Notes: generated from the letters alone by a model not told the origin. A DNA stretch of 64,000 bases from Candidatus Methanobinarius endosymbioticus (GCA_003315655.1 NIZT01000003.1:47797-111796); one strand, 5' to 3'; positions 17,922 to 30,472 are shown, numbered from the stretch's first letter. A program made the numbers and translations.

Positions 17922-20232
17922 TTGCGTGGTAGGGAGAGGCTGAATACTTATGAAATTAATGCAAAAACAAAAAAAGATAATTTAGTTAAATCCATTTTTT
18001 CAGTGACTATGTTCTTATTCTTATTTATAATTTCTTTATCCAATGTCAGTGCTGCAGATAATCTAACTATAAATTCAACTAATGGTAATGATTGGAAGAA
18101 TTTAATTGATAATTATAATGGAACTGATATTATTTTTGAAGATGTAGAAATCAATAATTTTTCCTATAGTTTTAATAAAAAGTTAAAATTACAGGTAAAA
18201 ACACTACATTGAAAAATGATGGTACAAAATCATTATTTGTTTTTAATTCAAATTCTAATGGTGGAAGTATTTCTGGGCTAAATTTAGGTAAATCTAGCAA
18301 TGGTATAACTCTTCAAGGAGTTACTAATTTTACTATAAGAGATTTATTAATTGAAAATGCTAGCGGTGAAGGTATTTCTATAATTAGTTCTAACTATATA
18401 GATCTTATTAATAACACTATCCAATATAACAACTCTTAATAGTACTGTAAGTGTTGGTGTATGGGATAACAAACACTAATAACCTTGTTATGAAGAACAG
18501 TATTATTCGAAGTAATGGAAGACATGGATTACAAGTAGCTACTGGAAGTAACATTACTATAGCTAATAATACAGTATCTGAAAATGCTCTTACTCATGGT
18601 ACAAATCTTTGGTTCCAAAGAGTCAATGGACTTTATGTTCATGGAAACAATGTTACATTAGGTGAGGGTGGTTATATAGATTCTAATACTAGTTGTGAAA
18701 CAGGAATAGCTATTGATGTATATAATTCAAATGTATATATTTATAATAATAGTTCTGATAATGGAATTCATGGAATAACTGTTGGTGGAACAAATAATAA
18801 CAATATAAATATCTACAGCAATTCAATAAACTCTAATGGTAAGTTTCTAACAGCAGGATATGGTATTAATGTTAATTCAGGAGCAGGAATTAGTATTTAT
18901 AATAATTTGATGTTGAAAAATCCTGTAACAATTTATTTAACTAGTAGTAATTGTGCAATTTTAATATAATAAATATTACTTCTTCTTTAGTTGGAGGAAA
19001 TGGTGGAATAACTATTGTAGCTGGTGCTAATAATAACAAAATATACAATAATAATTTAACAGGCAATACTAATGGTATTTCAATCACTGGTGGAACTAAT
19101 AATACTATTGAGCTAAATGATATATCTAATAATAAGAATTATGGGATCAGTAGTTCTTCTAATGGTGGGAATATTTTAAACAATATAATTACTAATAATT
19201 TGTACTCTAGAATTTACTTAACAAACTCCAATAATATGATTAAAGATAATGTCATTATTAATAATTCTAGAAATGGAATTCAGGGTGTTAATTCTGATAA
19301 TATAACTGTTTCAAACAATAATATATTGAAGAATAATTTTCATGATATGTTTATTGGATAATGCAAATAGAACTTTAATAACAAATAATCTTATTAAAAA
19401 TAACACTATAAAAAACAATTCAATTTATAATAATTCTGGTAGTGGAATTTCTTTAAATAGACTAGTTCATTCAACAATATAACTAGTAATGATATTGTAG
19501 GAAATGCATATGGTTTAGTTATCGATATGAATGCTATGGGTAATTTTACAAGAGATAAAATTAGCAATACTTTAATTAACTATAATAGGGTCTTTAATAA
19601 CACTAAATGTATACAATTATCAATTGTTTGATCATAAGAATGTAGCTACTGCAAACTGTTTAGGAGTGAACAATCCTGAAAATATCACAGGAATCGACAA
19701 TATTAATTGGTTTATTGTACAATATACTGCAAGTACTTCCAGTGCAAAAATTGGAGATAAAATTACAATATATTATAATCTTGTTATGAGTGATGACTCT
19801 CACCTAATAATATGTTATTACCATTTTTTAATTTAAGTACTATGGATGCATATAATACAATTCTGGATATTGGTTCTAATCTTGATGATTTTGATGCTAG
19901 AATTTCAAATTCTTTCATTGAAACAATGACTCAAGAAGGAATCTTTTATTCAAGAGCTTTAATTGATTTTGAAGATCTTTTATTAGCTATAAATGTTAGT
20001 GAAGGAAACAAATACTAACAATACAAAAAATACTAATAATACCACTGAGCTTGTTGATCCTATTGACCCTATAGATCCAATCGATCCTGTTGATCCAAAT
20101 GAACCAAGTATAAATAATATTCCTAGTGATTCTATTAATGTGAATGCTAGTATGAAATCAACTGGGATTCCTATTGTTGCTATATTATTAATTTTAATAG
20201 CTAGTTTAGGTATTTTTGTAAGAAAAAGATAA
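17922..20232 (+). pseudogene. Adhesin-like beta-helix protein, many frameshifts
   Basis: The best start is ATG 17950 (GGGAGAGG upstream), with a frameshift in the following A-run. The signal peptide SIFSVTMFLFLFIISLSNVSAA is followed by beta-helix repeats (NNTIQYNNS; IIRSNGRHGLQVATGS; NNNLTGNTNGISITGGTNNT) spread over at least seven frame segments. The C-terminus has a Pro-Asp repeat (VDPIDPIDPIDPVDP), MKSTGIP, a membrane helix and VRKR. The full product would be about 770 aa, exported and anchored. Mostly single-base indels; the protein sequence between them is well preserved, so breakage is recent. Confidence 0.6.
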
Positions 20233-20444
20233 TTTAAAACTGAAAATTGTTTTTATCTTTTTTATTTTTATTTTAGTTATTAATTACTTCTTTTTTTTCT
20301 TATTTTTAGTATTTAATTTTTTAACATCTTAAAATTATTTTAAAATATCATTATACGAAAAATTTCATTATATGATAATTTTTACTAAGAAATATTTTTA
20401 TTAAGTGATATTTTTGTTATTTCAAAATAGTATTTTTCAATACC

Positions 20445-20480
20445 TTTTTATATAACTTTAAACCTATATATTTTATTGTG
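20445..20480 (+). promoter_or_regulatory. Thermosome promoter 1, shared with the second thermosome gene
   Basis: TTTTTATATAAC (TATA box), AAACC 4 nt later and TTTTATTGTG near the expected transcription start. The same blocks occur before the second thermosome gene. Initiation near the TTGTG gives a leader of about 210 nt. The rest of the 454-bp gap (20233-20686) is AT-rich, with the ribosome site AGGTGA just before the ATG. Confidence 0.5.
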
Positions 20481-20686
20481 TAATTAATATATTATGCATA
20501 TATAAAATTATTAAATTTTTTTTAATATTAAAATAGGTTTTAGTTTAAACTATAAATTTTAGTTTAAAGTATAAACTTTACTCATATGATTTATTAAGCT
20601 AAATTTAATTATAATGTATTAATATTAATTAATTCATAATCAAATTTTTAATACTTAACATATTTTTATAAATTTTAGGTGAAATA

Positions 20687-22345
20687 ATGGCACAGTATGA
20701 TGGTAATCAACCGGTTTTTATCTTACCTGAGGATACTCAACGTTTCCTTGGTCGAGATGCTCAAAGAATGAATATTACAGCTGGAAAAATTTTGGCTGAA
20801 ACTATAAGAACCACACTTGGTCCAAAAGGTATGGACAAAATGCTTGTAGATAATATGGGTGATGTAGTTATTACTAATGATGGAGTAACTATTCTTCGTG
20901 AAATGGATATTGCTCATCCAGCAGCTAAAATGCTTGTTGAAATAGCTAAAAATCAAGAAGATATTGTTGGAGATGGAACCACAACTGCAGTTATTATTGC
21001 TGGTGAACTTCTTAAAAAAGCTGAAGAATTATTAGATGATGGAATTCATGTAACCACTATTGTTAGAGGTTATAAACAAGCTTTATCCAAAGTTTATGAA
21101 ATTCTTGAAGATATCTCTCTAGATTCTAAAGATAAAGATACTTTAATGAAAGTAGCTATGACTGCTATGACTGGTAAAGGATCTGAAAAAGCTAGAGAAC
21201 CATTAGCTGAACTCATTGTTAATGCAGTTTTGAAAGTTGAAGAAGAGGGAAAAGTTGATAAGAAAAATATAAACATTCAAAGAGTTTCTGGCGCTAGTGT
21301 AGATGAATCTGAAATTGTGGATGGTATTTTAGTTGATAAAGGAAAAGCAGATCTTTCAATGCCTAAAAAAGTAGAAAATGCAAAAATAGCTTTATTAAAA
21401 TATCCTTTAGAAGTTAAAGATTTAGAAACTGATTCTAAAATTAATCTTACAAATCCTTCTCAAATGCAAGCTTTCTTAGATAATGAAGAACAAATGATTC
21501 GAGAAATGGTTGATAAAATCATTGAATCTGGGGCTAATGTATTATTCTGTCAGAAAGGTATAGATGATATGGCTATGCATTATTTATCTCGGGCAGGAAT
21601 TCTTGCAGTTAAAAGAACTAAAAAATCTGACATGAATCGTCTTGAAAAAGCTACTGGTGGAAGAATCATGACTAATGTTAATGACCTTTCAGCTGATGAT
21701 TTAGGTGAAGCTGGAATTGTTTATGAAAAGAAAGTATTTGATCAAATGATGATTTTCATAGAAAAATCCAAGAATTCTAAAGCAGCTTCAATAATATTAA
21801 GAGGTAGTACAAGACATATTACAGCTGAAATAGAAAGAGCTTTAGAAGATGCTTTAGGTGTTGTATCTGCAACTTTAGAAGATGGAAAAGTTGTCATTGG
21901 TGGAGGAGCTCCTGAGATAGAAATTGCACGCCAACTTAAAGAATATGGTGACTCTATTAGTGGAAGAGAACAATTATCTGTCAATGCTTTTGCAGAAGCT
22001 CTTGAAGTTGTTCCTAAAACTTTAGCTGAAAATGCAGGTCTCGATACTATTGATATTCTTGTAGATTTAAGAGCTGCACATGAACAATCTCCTTTTATGG
22101 GATTAGATGTATTTGATGGCGAAGTCAATGATATGCAAGTTGTTGGTGTAGTAGAACCTCAAAGAATTAAAAAACAAGCTATTCAGTCAGCTGCAGAAGC
22201 TACTGAAATGATTTTAAGAATTGATGATATTGTAGCTGCAAGAGGTGCTCTTGAAGCTGTTGATAAAGATGATAGTTTAGATGATAGTGGAATGCCTCCA
22301 ATGGGTGGAATGGGAGGTATGGGTGGAATGCCACCTATGATGTAA
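20687..22345 (+). CDS. ths: Thermosome subunit (group II chaperonin)
   Basis: ATP-driven protein-folding chaperonin; forms double rings with the paralogue encoded at 43.2 kb. Equatorial ATP-site motifs [12 protein letters not shown] and [15 protein letters not shown], the apical-domain helix with [10 protein letters not shown], and the equatorial [15 protein letters not shown] are present. It ends in the Gly/Met-rich tail typical of archaeal subunits ([12 protein letters not shown]). 552 aa, intact. About 60-65% identical by eye to the second subunit, so an old duplication. Confidence 0.97.
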   Translation: MAQYDGNQPVFILPEDTQRFLGRDAQRMNITAGKILAETIRTTLGPKGMDKMLVDNMGDVVITNDGVTILREMDIAHPAAKMLVEIAKNQEDIVGDGTTTAVIIAGELLKKAEELLDDGIHVTTIVRGYKQALSKVYEILEDISLDSKDKDTLMKVAMTAMTGKGSEKAREPLAELIVNAVLKVEEEGKVDKKNINIQRVSGASVDESEIVDGILVDKGKADLSMPKKVENAKIALLKYPLEVKDLETDSKINLTNPSQMQAFLDNEEQMIREMVDKIIESGANVLFCQKGIDDMAMHYLSRAGILAVKRTKKSDMNRLEKATGGRIMTNVNDLSADDLGEAGIVYEKKVFDQMMIFIEKSKNSKAASIILRGSTRHITAEIERALEDALGVVSATLEDGKVVIGGGAPEIEIARQLKEYGDSISGREQLSVNAFAEALEVVPKTLAENAGLDTIDILVDLRAAHEQSPFMGLDVFDGEVNDMQVVGVVEPQRIKKQAIQSAAEATEMILRIDDIVAARGALEAVDKDDSLDDSGMPPMGGMGGMGGMPPMM

Positions 22346-22949
22346 TCATACATCATTCTTTTTTATTTTTTACTATTACAATTCTATTTTTTATATTCTA
22401 TTTTTATAATTTTTTTTTTAATTATGTAATTAATTGATTTTTTATAGTTTTTTTAAATATTTTAAGTTTTTTATTAATTTTATATTATTTTTTATAGATT
22501 TTTTTTATAAAATTTATATTTTTTATATTTTTATTTATTTCATTTTACCAATAAATTGTTATAAAGAGCTTTTAAGCTATAATTAAAGCAATCTTTAAAT
22601 AGTTTAAAAAACATATAGTTAAATTTACTCTACAATTTGATAATTTGATTAAAATTCTCTTAAATTTGCTTATTCTAATTCAAAGGATTATTATTCTTTG
22701 TTGATTATTTTAAAAATGTTTTAATATTATTAATATTATTTTAATAAAATTAAAAATTATGAGTATTTTAATATAATTATAAGTATTTTAATAATATTAT
22801 AAACATTTTTATATTATTATCAAATTATAATATTATATAGATGTTTATTAATGTTACTGATATTTTAAACAAATTTTAGATATGTTAGAGGCGAATATAA
22901 TAATTGTGGTTGTTTAAATAAACATATAAACCATAATTATTGAGGACGT
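22346..22949. other. T-rich terminator region and promoter gap
   Basis: Long T-runs just after the thermosome stop look like an archaeal oligo-T terminator. The rest is AT-rich. Upstream of the pseudomurein-binding gene lies ATTATATAGATG (about 22832-22843), a possible TATA box. No ORF or RNA is supported. Confidence 0.45.
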
Positions 22950-25228
22950 ATGTCTGTTAAAAAATTTAATAGATAACGAAAGTGAGGTAGTAAATATTAA
23001 TAATTTTTCAAAATCAAAATATGTTAAAATAGCTTTATTGTTTTCAATAGCTATTTTTTTAACCTGTGGTTTTAGTTTTGCTAATGAATCAACAAACGTA
23101 GGATCTAATATTCCAGAAAATTCTAACAATAGTAATAATTCTAACAATATTAATGATAATATTATTAATAATAATTTAAATGATAATTTGGATACTAATT
23201 TAGATGAGAATGTTCAAAATACTCAATCTTCTAATAGTGTTGGAAATTCTGGAAATGTTTCTGGTTTAGAAATTGGTAATGATACTGGTCTTGGATCTGG
23301 TAATAGTAGTAATTCTAATACTTCTAAAAGTTCTGAAACTAAAAACACAGTTAATAGTAAACCAACTTCTCTTTCTCCAAGCAGTGTCTTACATGCTTCT
23401 AATTTTCTCTATAATTACATGAATAAAAATGGAAAACTTCCTAATTATGTAACTATTGATGGTTATAATTACTCTATTAGTGAATATACGTATATTTTAA
23501 GTAAAACTCTTACTTACAAATATAACAAGGTCACTTCAAGTATTAAAGTAATGTATGATGTTAAAAATCCATCAAAACCTTCTGGAAATAATGTAAAGGG
23601 GGCTGTTTCTTCTAAAACTTATTATGCATATGCAAGTTATATAGTAAAATACATTGAAAAATACAAGCAAGCTCCAAATTATATTAAATCTGGATCTGTT
23701 AAAATTCCATATCAAACCATTATATATGCTCTTAACAAATTTCTAAACTATATTAATAGTAATGGTAAAGTACCTTCTAATTTCTCTATTAATGTTAAAG
23801 CTTCTCATAGTCTTAATAAATATTTGCTTGTTTATAATAAGGATGGTTCTGGCTCATCTAGAAGTTCTTTTGGATCTTTTTCAGGCAAAGCAGCTGGTGA
23901 ACCTACAAAGCTTTCTCAGTCTGTGATTTTTGCAGCTTCTAAAAGTGTTAAAAGCTATGTAGATAAAAATGGTAAATTACCTAATTATGTTACTATTTCT
24001 GGGATTAAATTTTCAATGCCTGAATATATGTATTTAGTTTCGAAAGCTATTTATTATAAATGTGTAAAATCAAGTAAATCTGTTAGTATTAAATGGAATG
24101 TTAAAAACCCTTCTATTCCATCTGGAAATACAATAAAAAAAATCTTTCACTTGGAAACAATATGGTGTTTTAGCTAGAAATACTGCTGCTTATATTGAAA
24201 AAAATAACAAAACACCTAATTACATAAATACTAAATATGGTAAAATTCCATATCAAACAGTTATATTTGGATTTGCAAAAGTTGGTACCTATATAAGTAG
24301 CTATAAAAAGATTCCTACTACTCTTGATTTAAGCGTTGCAAAGACAAGTTCTTTAAATAAATATAAACCAAACTATTCAAGAACTCCTTCAACTCCAAGT
24401 CCTTCTTACAATTTGACTGCAAGTAAAAATGGTATTTGGGGTCATTCTGGAGATATGAAAAATCTTGATTTGAATTTACTAGGTAAATATGGTATTGGAA
24501 ATATTTTCATTCATGAAGATATCTTTAAAAACCCAACAGAAGCAACAAATTGGATTAAATCTGCTGCAGCTAAAGGATTTAAAATTCACATATGGTTCAC
24601 TACTTTATATAATGCAACTAGTAAAGTATGGACTAATCCTATAGATACTTCTAGAGGAACTCTTAATCAAAATTATTTTGATAAAGTAATTAATAGGGCG
24701 AAATATTATGCTGGACTCAGTGGTGTAGCTGGAATTCATTTGGATTATCTTAGATATCCTGGAATTAGTACTAATAAAGCTTCTATATTTAGATATAGTG
24801 GTGGAGATGGTGTTGATGCTATCACTGAATTTGTAAAACAACTTTCTACAGTTGTTAAATCTGTAAATTCTAAATTAATTTTGTCTGCTGCTTTAATGCC
24901 TGAAAAAGCTTTAGCGGCTAATTATTATGGACAAGATGCTCCTAAACTTGGTAAATATCTTGATGTTTTAGTACCTATGGTTTACAAAGGAAATTATAAA
25001 GCCAATACTGCTTGGATTCAATCAACAATCAAATGGTATGTGGATAATTCTGGTGATGCTGAAGTTTGGGGAGGACTAACAGGTTATTACTCTGATGATG
25101 ATTTGAGAAGACTTTCAGTAGCTGAATTAACACCTGATTGTAAAGCTGTTTTAGCTGGTGGAGGACATGGTATTGCTTTATTTAGATGGGGAACAACTAA
25201 TTTATTTAATCTTTTAGGTATTAAATAA
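22950..25228 (+). pseudogene. Secreted pseudomurein-binding repeat protein with glycoside hydrolase-like domain (two A-run frameshifts)
   Basis: Apart from two +1 insertions in A-runs (A6 at 22959-22964 and A8 at 24135-24142) this is one about 758-aa protein. Signal peptide (VKIALLFSIAIFLTCGFSFA), Asn/Ser-rich linker, six pseudomurein-binding-type repeats in two triplets (YMNKNGKLPNYVTIDG; YVDKNGKLPNYVTISG and weaker copies), then a TIM-barrel domain like GHL/DUF4015 proteins: NGIWGHSGDMKNLDL, VAGIHLDYLRYPG, LILSAALMPEKA, YLDVLVPMVYKGNY. It would bind and perhaps cut or remodel the pseudomurein wall. Activity is not known. The two lesions may be reversible slippage. Confidence 0.65.
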
Positions 25229-25532
25229 TTTTTTCCTCTTTTAATTATTTTTTAATTTTTTCTATTTTGCATTGTTATAATTAATTTTTAATATTTTTTT
25301 AATTATTCTTTTAGTGTTATTTTTTAGTGTTATTTTTTTTAATAATTTCCTTATTTTTGCTCTATTTTTCTTATTTCTAAGTATTTTTGCTTATTTTTAA
25401 TTCCTTTTAATAATATTTAGATAAATTTGTTATTTCTTTATATTGTTCTAATTTATTGAATATAATTAATAATTGATATTTAAGTAGCCAATAATAATTG
25501 TTTTAACAAAAATTTTAGCTAATAGGCGGTAT

Positions 25533-27206
25533 AATTATCTTAAAGGTATAGAAAATAAAAATATTCAAAATAGTAATATTCAGAATAATCATATTCGGAA
25601 TAATCATATTCAAAAAAATTAATAAAGACAACAAAAATGAGAATATAACTACTAACAATAAAAAAAGAACTAATAATTATTTTTTTAAAGGTTTCATTGT
25701 TTTTAGTTTGATTTTAACTCTTTTTATAGCATGTAATATGGCATTTGCTGAAAATACTCAAAAATCTTTTAATATTCTTCAAACAAACGGAGAATATATT
25801 TCTAATAACATAATTGGAAATAATAAGTTAGGAATGTCTGATAATGATAATTCAGTTTCAAATATTGTAAATAAAGCTATTGCAGCTACTAAAACTTCTT
25901 CTAGTTCTAAAGTTAGTTCTAATAGTGCTCCGAAATCTTTATCTCAAAGTAATATATTATTCGCATCAAAAAATGTAAAAAAAATATGCTGGAAAGAATA
26001 AAAAATTACATAACTATGTAACTATTGAAGGCTATAAGTATTCAATACCTGAATTTACATATTTGATGAGTAAAACTATACAATATAAACTAGTTAATGT
26101 TAAATATAACATTAAAAACCCTAGTAAACCAGCCGGAACTACTGTGAAAGGAAAAATTTTCTCACTACTTTATTATAATTATGGTTTAAAAACAATCAAA
26201 TATATTAATAAATATAATAAAGTTCCTAATTACATAACTGCTAATAAAAAGGTTAAAATACCTTATCAAACTACAGTTTTCATCGGTTCTTAACTATATG
26301 GATACTAAAAAGAAACTTCCAAAATATGTTTCACTAAAAATTAGTAGTTCTCATAAACTTAACAAACATGTTCCAAAATATTCTAAATCTTCTAATCCAA
26401 GATCATCCAGTTCAGGATCTTCTAGTTCGAAATCATCCAATAAAAATGCTATTTGGATTCAAAGTAAAGATTTTAACAATGTTAACTTTGCTAAATTATC
26501 TAAACATGGCATTGGTAATGTTTTTTTACATGAAGTGGCAATATCTCAATATGGAAAATCCAGTGTTCTTAATTGGGCAAAAACTGCAACTAAAAATGGA
26601 ATAAAAACTCATTTATGGATTCAATATTTCTATAGTAATGGGTAAACAGGCAAATCCTGTTGTTACAAGCACAAAGTCCTATAATACAGCTCAGTTTAAT
26701 AAGATTTTAGCTAAGATAAAATCTTATTGTCAGATGGATTATATTTATGGAATTCATTTAGATTATTTACGATATCCTGGAACTGCTTACAAATACCAAT
26801 ATTCTAATGGTGTTAGTGGTGAAAAAGCTATTACTATATTTACAAGTAAAGCAAGAGATTTTGTAGATAAATACAATTCAAAAATAATTCTTTCTGCAGC
26901 TGTAATACCTGAAACTTCATCAAATGCAAAATAGTATGGTCAAAATATTCCTCAAATGGGTAAATATTTGGATGTAATAATTCCAATGGTTTATAAAGGA
27001 AATTATGGTCAAAATTCTAACTGGATAAAATCAACTTGTTCTTGGTTTTCTAAAAATTCAGGTGGGGCTCAAGTTTGGTGTGGTTTACAGACTTATGTAA
27101 GTGACAACAATCTTACTACATCTTCTACATCAGCTTTAAAAGCTGATTGGTTAACAGCATTAGATGGGGATTAACTGCATTTTTGGACTTTTTAGGTTTG
27201 TATTAG
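25533..27206 (+). pseudogene. Decayed paralogue of the pseudomurein-binding/hydrolase-like protein
   Basis: Same order as the upstream gene: signal peptide (FIVFSLILTLFIACNMAFAE), Ser-rich linker, one triplet of pseudomurein-binding repeats (VTIEGYKYSIPEFTYLMSK; YINKYNKVPNYITANKK), then the barrel domain (AIWIQSKDFNNVNFAKLS, YGIHLDYLRYPG, YLDVIIPMVYKGNYGQ). At least five frameshifts plus a TAG at 26932-26934 where the paralogue has Tyr. A shifted frame reads WGLTAFLDFLGLY at the end. A 15-bp tandem repeat lies near the 5' end. Older and more damaged than its neighbour. Confidence 0.6.
25561..25620 (+). repeat. Four copies of a 15-bp tandem repeat
   Basis: Units begin ATATTC at 25561, 25576, 25591 and 25606 (for example ATATTCAGAATAATC). 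In frame it would encode Asn-rich pentapeptides (NIQNS, NIQNN, HIRNN). It lies at the extreme 5' end of the decayed surface gene and ends in an A7 run where a frameshift occurs. Confidence 0.6.
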
Positions 27207-27392
27207 TTTTTAAAAATTTCTAGTTGTTTATTAATTTAATTTTTTTATTGTATATTTTCTTTTTTTTATTTTTTTTACATATTTAATTATTTATATTACT
27301 TATTTATCTATTTATTTTTTAATTAGTTATTTCATTGTTTATCATGTTTATTTTTGTTAAATTATCTATTATATTTAGTTTAAAATAATATT

Positions 27393-27640
27393 ATGGAGAA
27401 AACTAGAAAAATAATGGATTATATAAATATTAGTTCGCAAGAAATTGAACTTTATGAAAATAGGGAATTAACAAGAATGGATATAATAAATGTAAAAGAA
27501 AGATATAAACAAGAAAGAATAAATAAATAAATTAAAAAAGAAAAGATTTTAATTGCTACAAAAATGAAAACAAAGGTTTTTCTGCTGAAACAATAGTTGA
27601 AATCACAGATTTAGATTCTGAATTTATTAAAAAACTGTAA
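27393..27640 (+). pseudogene. C-terminal remnant of an Rpn-type PD-(D/E)XK nuclease/transposase
   Basis: MDYINISSQEIELYENREL and RMDIINVKERYKQ lead to a TAA, then another frame gives LIATKMKNKGFSAETIVEI then TDLDSEFIKKL. This is the variable C-terminal end of Rpn-family recombination-promoting nucleases, which finish with a short helical 'EI-x2-IT-L-x3-IKKL' segment. The catalytic domain is missing. Confidence 0.45.
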
Positions 27641-27659
27641 ATTTATTAAATATTTTAAA

Positions 27660-27935
27660 TTAATAATATTTACCATTAATTCCAGTGAATTTTCCATTTG
27701 TATCTATTATAATACAATTTTTAACTGTACCATCGTCTGTAATGATATTTAGCTTTAAATTTTTGTCTAAAATTTCATTTAATTCGTTTTCATCATTAAA
27801 TAATATATTTCCATAGATTCTTGTTTCAACACTATCTGCTTTCATAGACTTAGCATCAATAGTTTTTTAATGAAGGTATTTCAACTTTTATTTCTTCATA
27901 AACATGATTTTTTCTTATTATCGTATCACACTTCT
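27660..27935 (-). pseudogene. Unidentified small protein remnant
   Basis: A 61-aa frame (MKADSVETRIYGNILFND... ending GINGKYY) extends upstream in another frame as YEEIKVEIPSLK-x-IDAKS, so the ATG is probably internal and the gene is broken. It shares the short TVKNCxI-then-D signature with the 82-aa gene at 31.9 kb. No family recognised. Confidence 0.35.
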
Positions 27936-28516
27936 CATATTATTATAAATTTAATGTTAATTTATATATTTTTTATATTTACAATTTTTCATAGGATTTT
28001 TTGATAACAATATTTTTTATAATAATTTTTTAATTTTTAATTATTTTTCAAGAAAAATATATTTATCATGATTAATCATCATAAACTATATATATTGAAT
28101 AAAACATAATGTATACATAATAAATTAAAGAAATTTTAAACAGTTGAATAAATTTCTATAAAAATTATATAAAATACTCAACCTAATATAAATTGTAAAT
28201 AGTTAATAATTTATTATTAAAAATAGTTATATGCTAGATTTTGATTAAAATTAATCATTAGTTGATTGGAATTTTTAAATCAAAATAAATTTTTATTCAG
28301 AATATACTAAATTATTCGAAATATCTATTAAATATTAATTATAATAATTATAAATATTGAATAACACAATTATTATTCTTATAATTCTATAATTTTAAAA
28401 TTGCGTATAATTCTTATAATTTTTTAATGTAAATAATAGATTAAATTGTATATTATTCATTTTAACATATTGAGGTATATAATATTTTATAGTCATAATT
28501 CTCTGGAGTTGATTAA
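27936..28516. other. AT-rich gap with a 12-bp palindrome near a TATA box
   Basis: ATGATTAATCAT (28068-28079) is a perfect palindrome followed by ACTATATATATT (about 28085-28096). It may control a long-leader transcript into the acetyl-CoA synthetase gene or the minus-strand remnant. The rest is A/T-rich. CTGGAGTTGAT just before 28517 is the ribosome site of the next gene. Confidence 0.4.
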
Positions 28517-30472
28517 ATGGGTGAATCTGATAAAAATATGGATCAAGAAAATAAATTATCCAATAATAATGGGGATCAAATTGTACCTCCGAATAATAAA
28601 ATAATTGAAAGAACCATCGTCAAAGATTGGGAAAGAGAGATACAAAAGGGGGATGACATAGAAAAGTACTGGGCTATGGAAGCAGAACAATTAGATTGGT
28701 TTAAAAAATGGGATGAAGTCCTAGATGATAGTGAAAAACCTTATTATAAATGGTTTGTTGGAGGAAAAACAAATCTTGCTTACAATGCTATTGATAGATG
28801 GATCAAAGCAGAAAAAAGAAATAAAATAGCTATTCTCTATACTAATGAACGTGGAGATGAAATTAAACTTACATACTATGAACTTTACCGTGAAATTAAT
28901 AAAATGGCTAATGCTTTAAGAAATCTTGGAATAAAAAAAGGAGATACTGTTTGCATGTATCTTCCAATGTGTCCAGAACTTGTTATTTCAATGTTAGCTT
29001 GTACTAAAATCGGGGCTGTTCACAGTGCAATTTATTCAGGACTTTCTTCTGTAGCAATAGTAGAAAGAATTAATGATATTAAATCTAAAGTTGTTATTAC
29101 TGCTGATGGAACATATAGGCGTGGTAAAATAATAAATCTTAAATCAGTCATTGATGAGGCTATGTTGCAATGTCCTAGTGTTCAAACTGTAGTTCTTGTA
29201 AACCATACTGGTAGATATAATGATGTAGCAGATCTTCGAGGGAATGAAATATTTTATGAACGTTTGATTGAAGGAGAAGGAGATACATGTTATAGTGAAA
29301 TAATGGATGCAGAAGATCCATTGTTTATTCTTTATACTTCTGGTAGTACTGGTAAACCTAAAGGAGTGCTACATACTACTGCAGGATACATGGTTGGAAT
29401 ATCTACCACACTTAGGAATGTTTTTGATATTCATGATAATGATCTTTGGTGGTCAACAGGTGATGCTGGATGGATTACAGGCCATAGTTACACCATTTAT
29501 GCACCTTTACTTTTAGGTTCAACTACATTAATATATGAAGGTGCTCCAGATTATCCAGATCCTGGTATTTGGTGGGAAATAATAGAAAAATATGGTGTAA
29601 CTAAATTTTACACTGCTCCAACAGCTATTCGCCATTTAATGAGATTTGGTAAAAAATATGCTAAATCGTATAACTTAGATTCTCTAAAAGTTCTTGGAAG
29701 TGTTGGAGAACCTATCAATTATGAAGCATGGAAATGGATGTATGAAGAGATTGGAAAAAATAGAACTCCAATTATGGATACATGGTGGCAAACAGAAACT
29801 GGTATGCATATGATTGCACCTATGCCAGTAGCTGATTTAAAACCAGGTTCTGCTACAAAACCATTACCTGGAGTTCATATAGCTATAGTGGATGAAGAGG
29901 GTGTAGAAGTAGAAAACCGTGAAAAAGGTTACTTGGCTATTACTCAACCATGGCCTGCTATGTTTAGAACTCTTTATAATGATGAACAGAGATTTGAAGA
30001 TGTTTATTGGAAATTTTTCCCTACTGGTTATTATAAAACTGGAGATATGGCTAGAATGGATGAAGATGGTTATGTCTGGATTGAAGGTAGATCTGATGAT
30101 GTTTTAAAAATAGCTGGACATAGAATAGGATCTGTTGAAGTTGAAAGTGCATTTAATAGTCATCCCGCTGTAAATGAAACAGCAGTTATTGGTAAAGAAG
30201 ACCCAGTTAAAGGACAACTTATTAAAGCGTTTTTAATTCTAAATGAAGGTTATAATTTAAGCATGCCTTATAAAGAAGGATATACATCTACTCTTAGAGA
30301 AGAATTAAAAAGACATGTTAGACATTCATTAGGACCAGTAGCAGTCCTTGGTGAAATGGTAGCTGTTGATAGTCTTCCAAAAACAAAAAGTGGAAAAATA
30401 ATGAGAAGAATCCTCAAAGCTAAAGAAGACGGTGAAAACATAGGAGATACTTCTACTTTAGATGATTTATAG
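28517..30472 (+). CDS. acsA: Acetyl-CoA synthetase, AMP-forming
   Basis: Activates acetate to acetyl-CoA through acetyl-AMP, feeding biosynthesis in a hydrogenotrophic methanogen. Adenylate-forming motifs in order: [75 protein letters not shown], and the C-terminal acylated Lys region [13 protein letters not shown]. 651 aa, intact. The first 35 residues are polar and poorly conserved, so a later ATG (28541) is possible, but the ribosome site GGAGTTGAT favours 28517. Confidence 0.95.
   Translation: MGESDKNMDQENKLSNNNGDQIVPPNNKIIERTIVKDWEREIQKGDDIEKYWAMEAEQLDWFKKWDEVLDDSEKPYYKWFVGGKTNLAYNAIDRWIKAEKRNKIAILYTNERGDEIKLTYYELYREINKMANALRNLGIKKGDTVCMYLPMCPELVISMLACTKIGAVHSAIYSGLSSVAIVERINDIKSKVVITADGTYRRGKIINLKSVIDEAMLQCPSVQTVVLVNHTGRYNDVADLRGNEIFYERLIEGEGDTCYSEIMDAEDPLFILYTSGSTGKPKGVLHTTAGYMVGISTTLRNVFDIHDNDLWWSTGDAGWITGHSYTIYAPLLLGSTTLIYEGAPDYPDPGIWWEIIEKYGVTKFYTAPTAIRHLMRFGKKYAKSYNLDSLKVLGSVGEPINYEAWKWMYEEIGKNRTPIMDTWWQTETGMHMIAPMPVADLKPGSATKPLPGVHIAIVDEEGVEVENREKGYLAITQPWPAMFRTLYNDEQRFEDVYWKFFPTGYYKTGDMARMDEDGYVWIEGRSDDVLKIAGHRIGSVEVESAFNSHPAVNETAVIGKEDPVKGQLIKAFLILNEGYNLSMPYKEGYTSTLREELKRHVRHSLGPVAVLGEMVAVDSLPKTKSGKIMRRILKAKEDGENIGDTSTLDDL

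Noticed and set aside
21742..22128. 128-aa ORF antisense to the thermosome gene
   Set aside because: Shadow of a highly constrained coding region; no promoter or ribosome site, and the same kind of frame appears opposite the second thermosome.
10600..27206. All frameshifts as sequencing error
   Set aside because: Long housekeeping genes with equal or longer A-runs are intact, and some lesions are substitutions to stop codons (26932-26934, 50016-50018). Error at individual sites cannot be excluded without reads.
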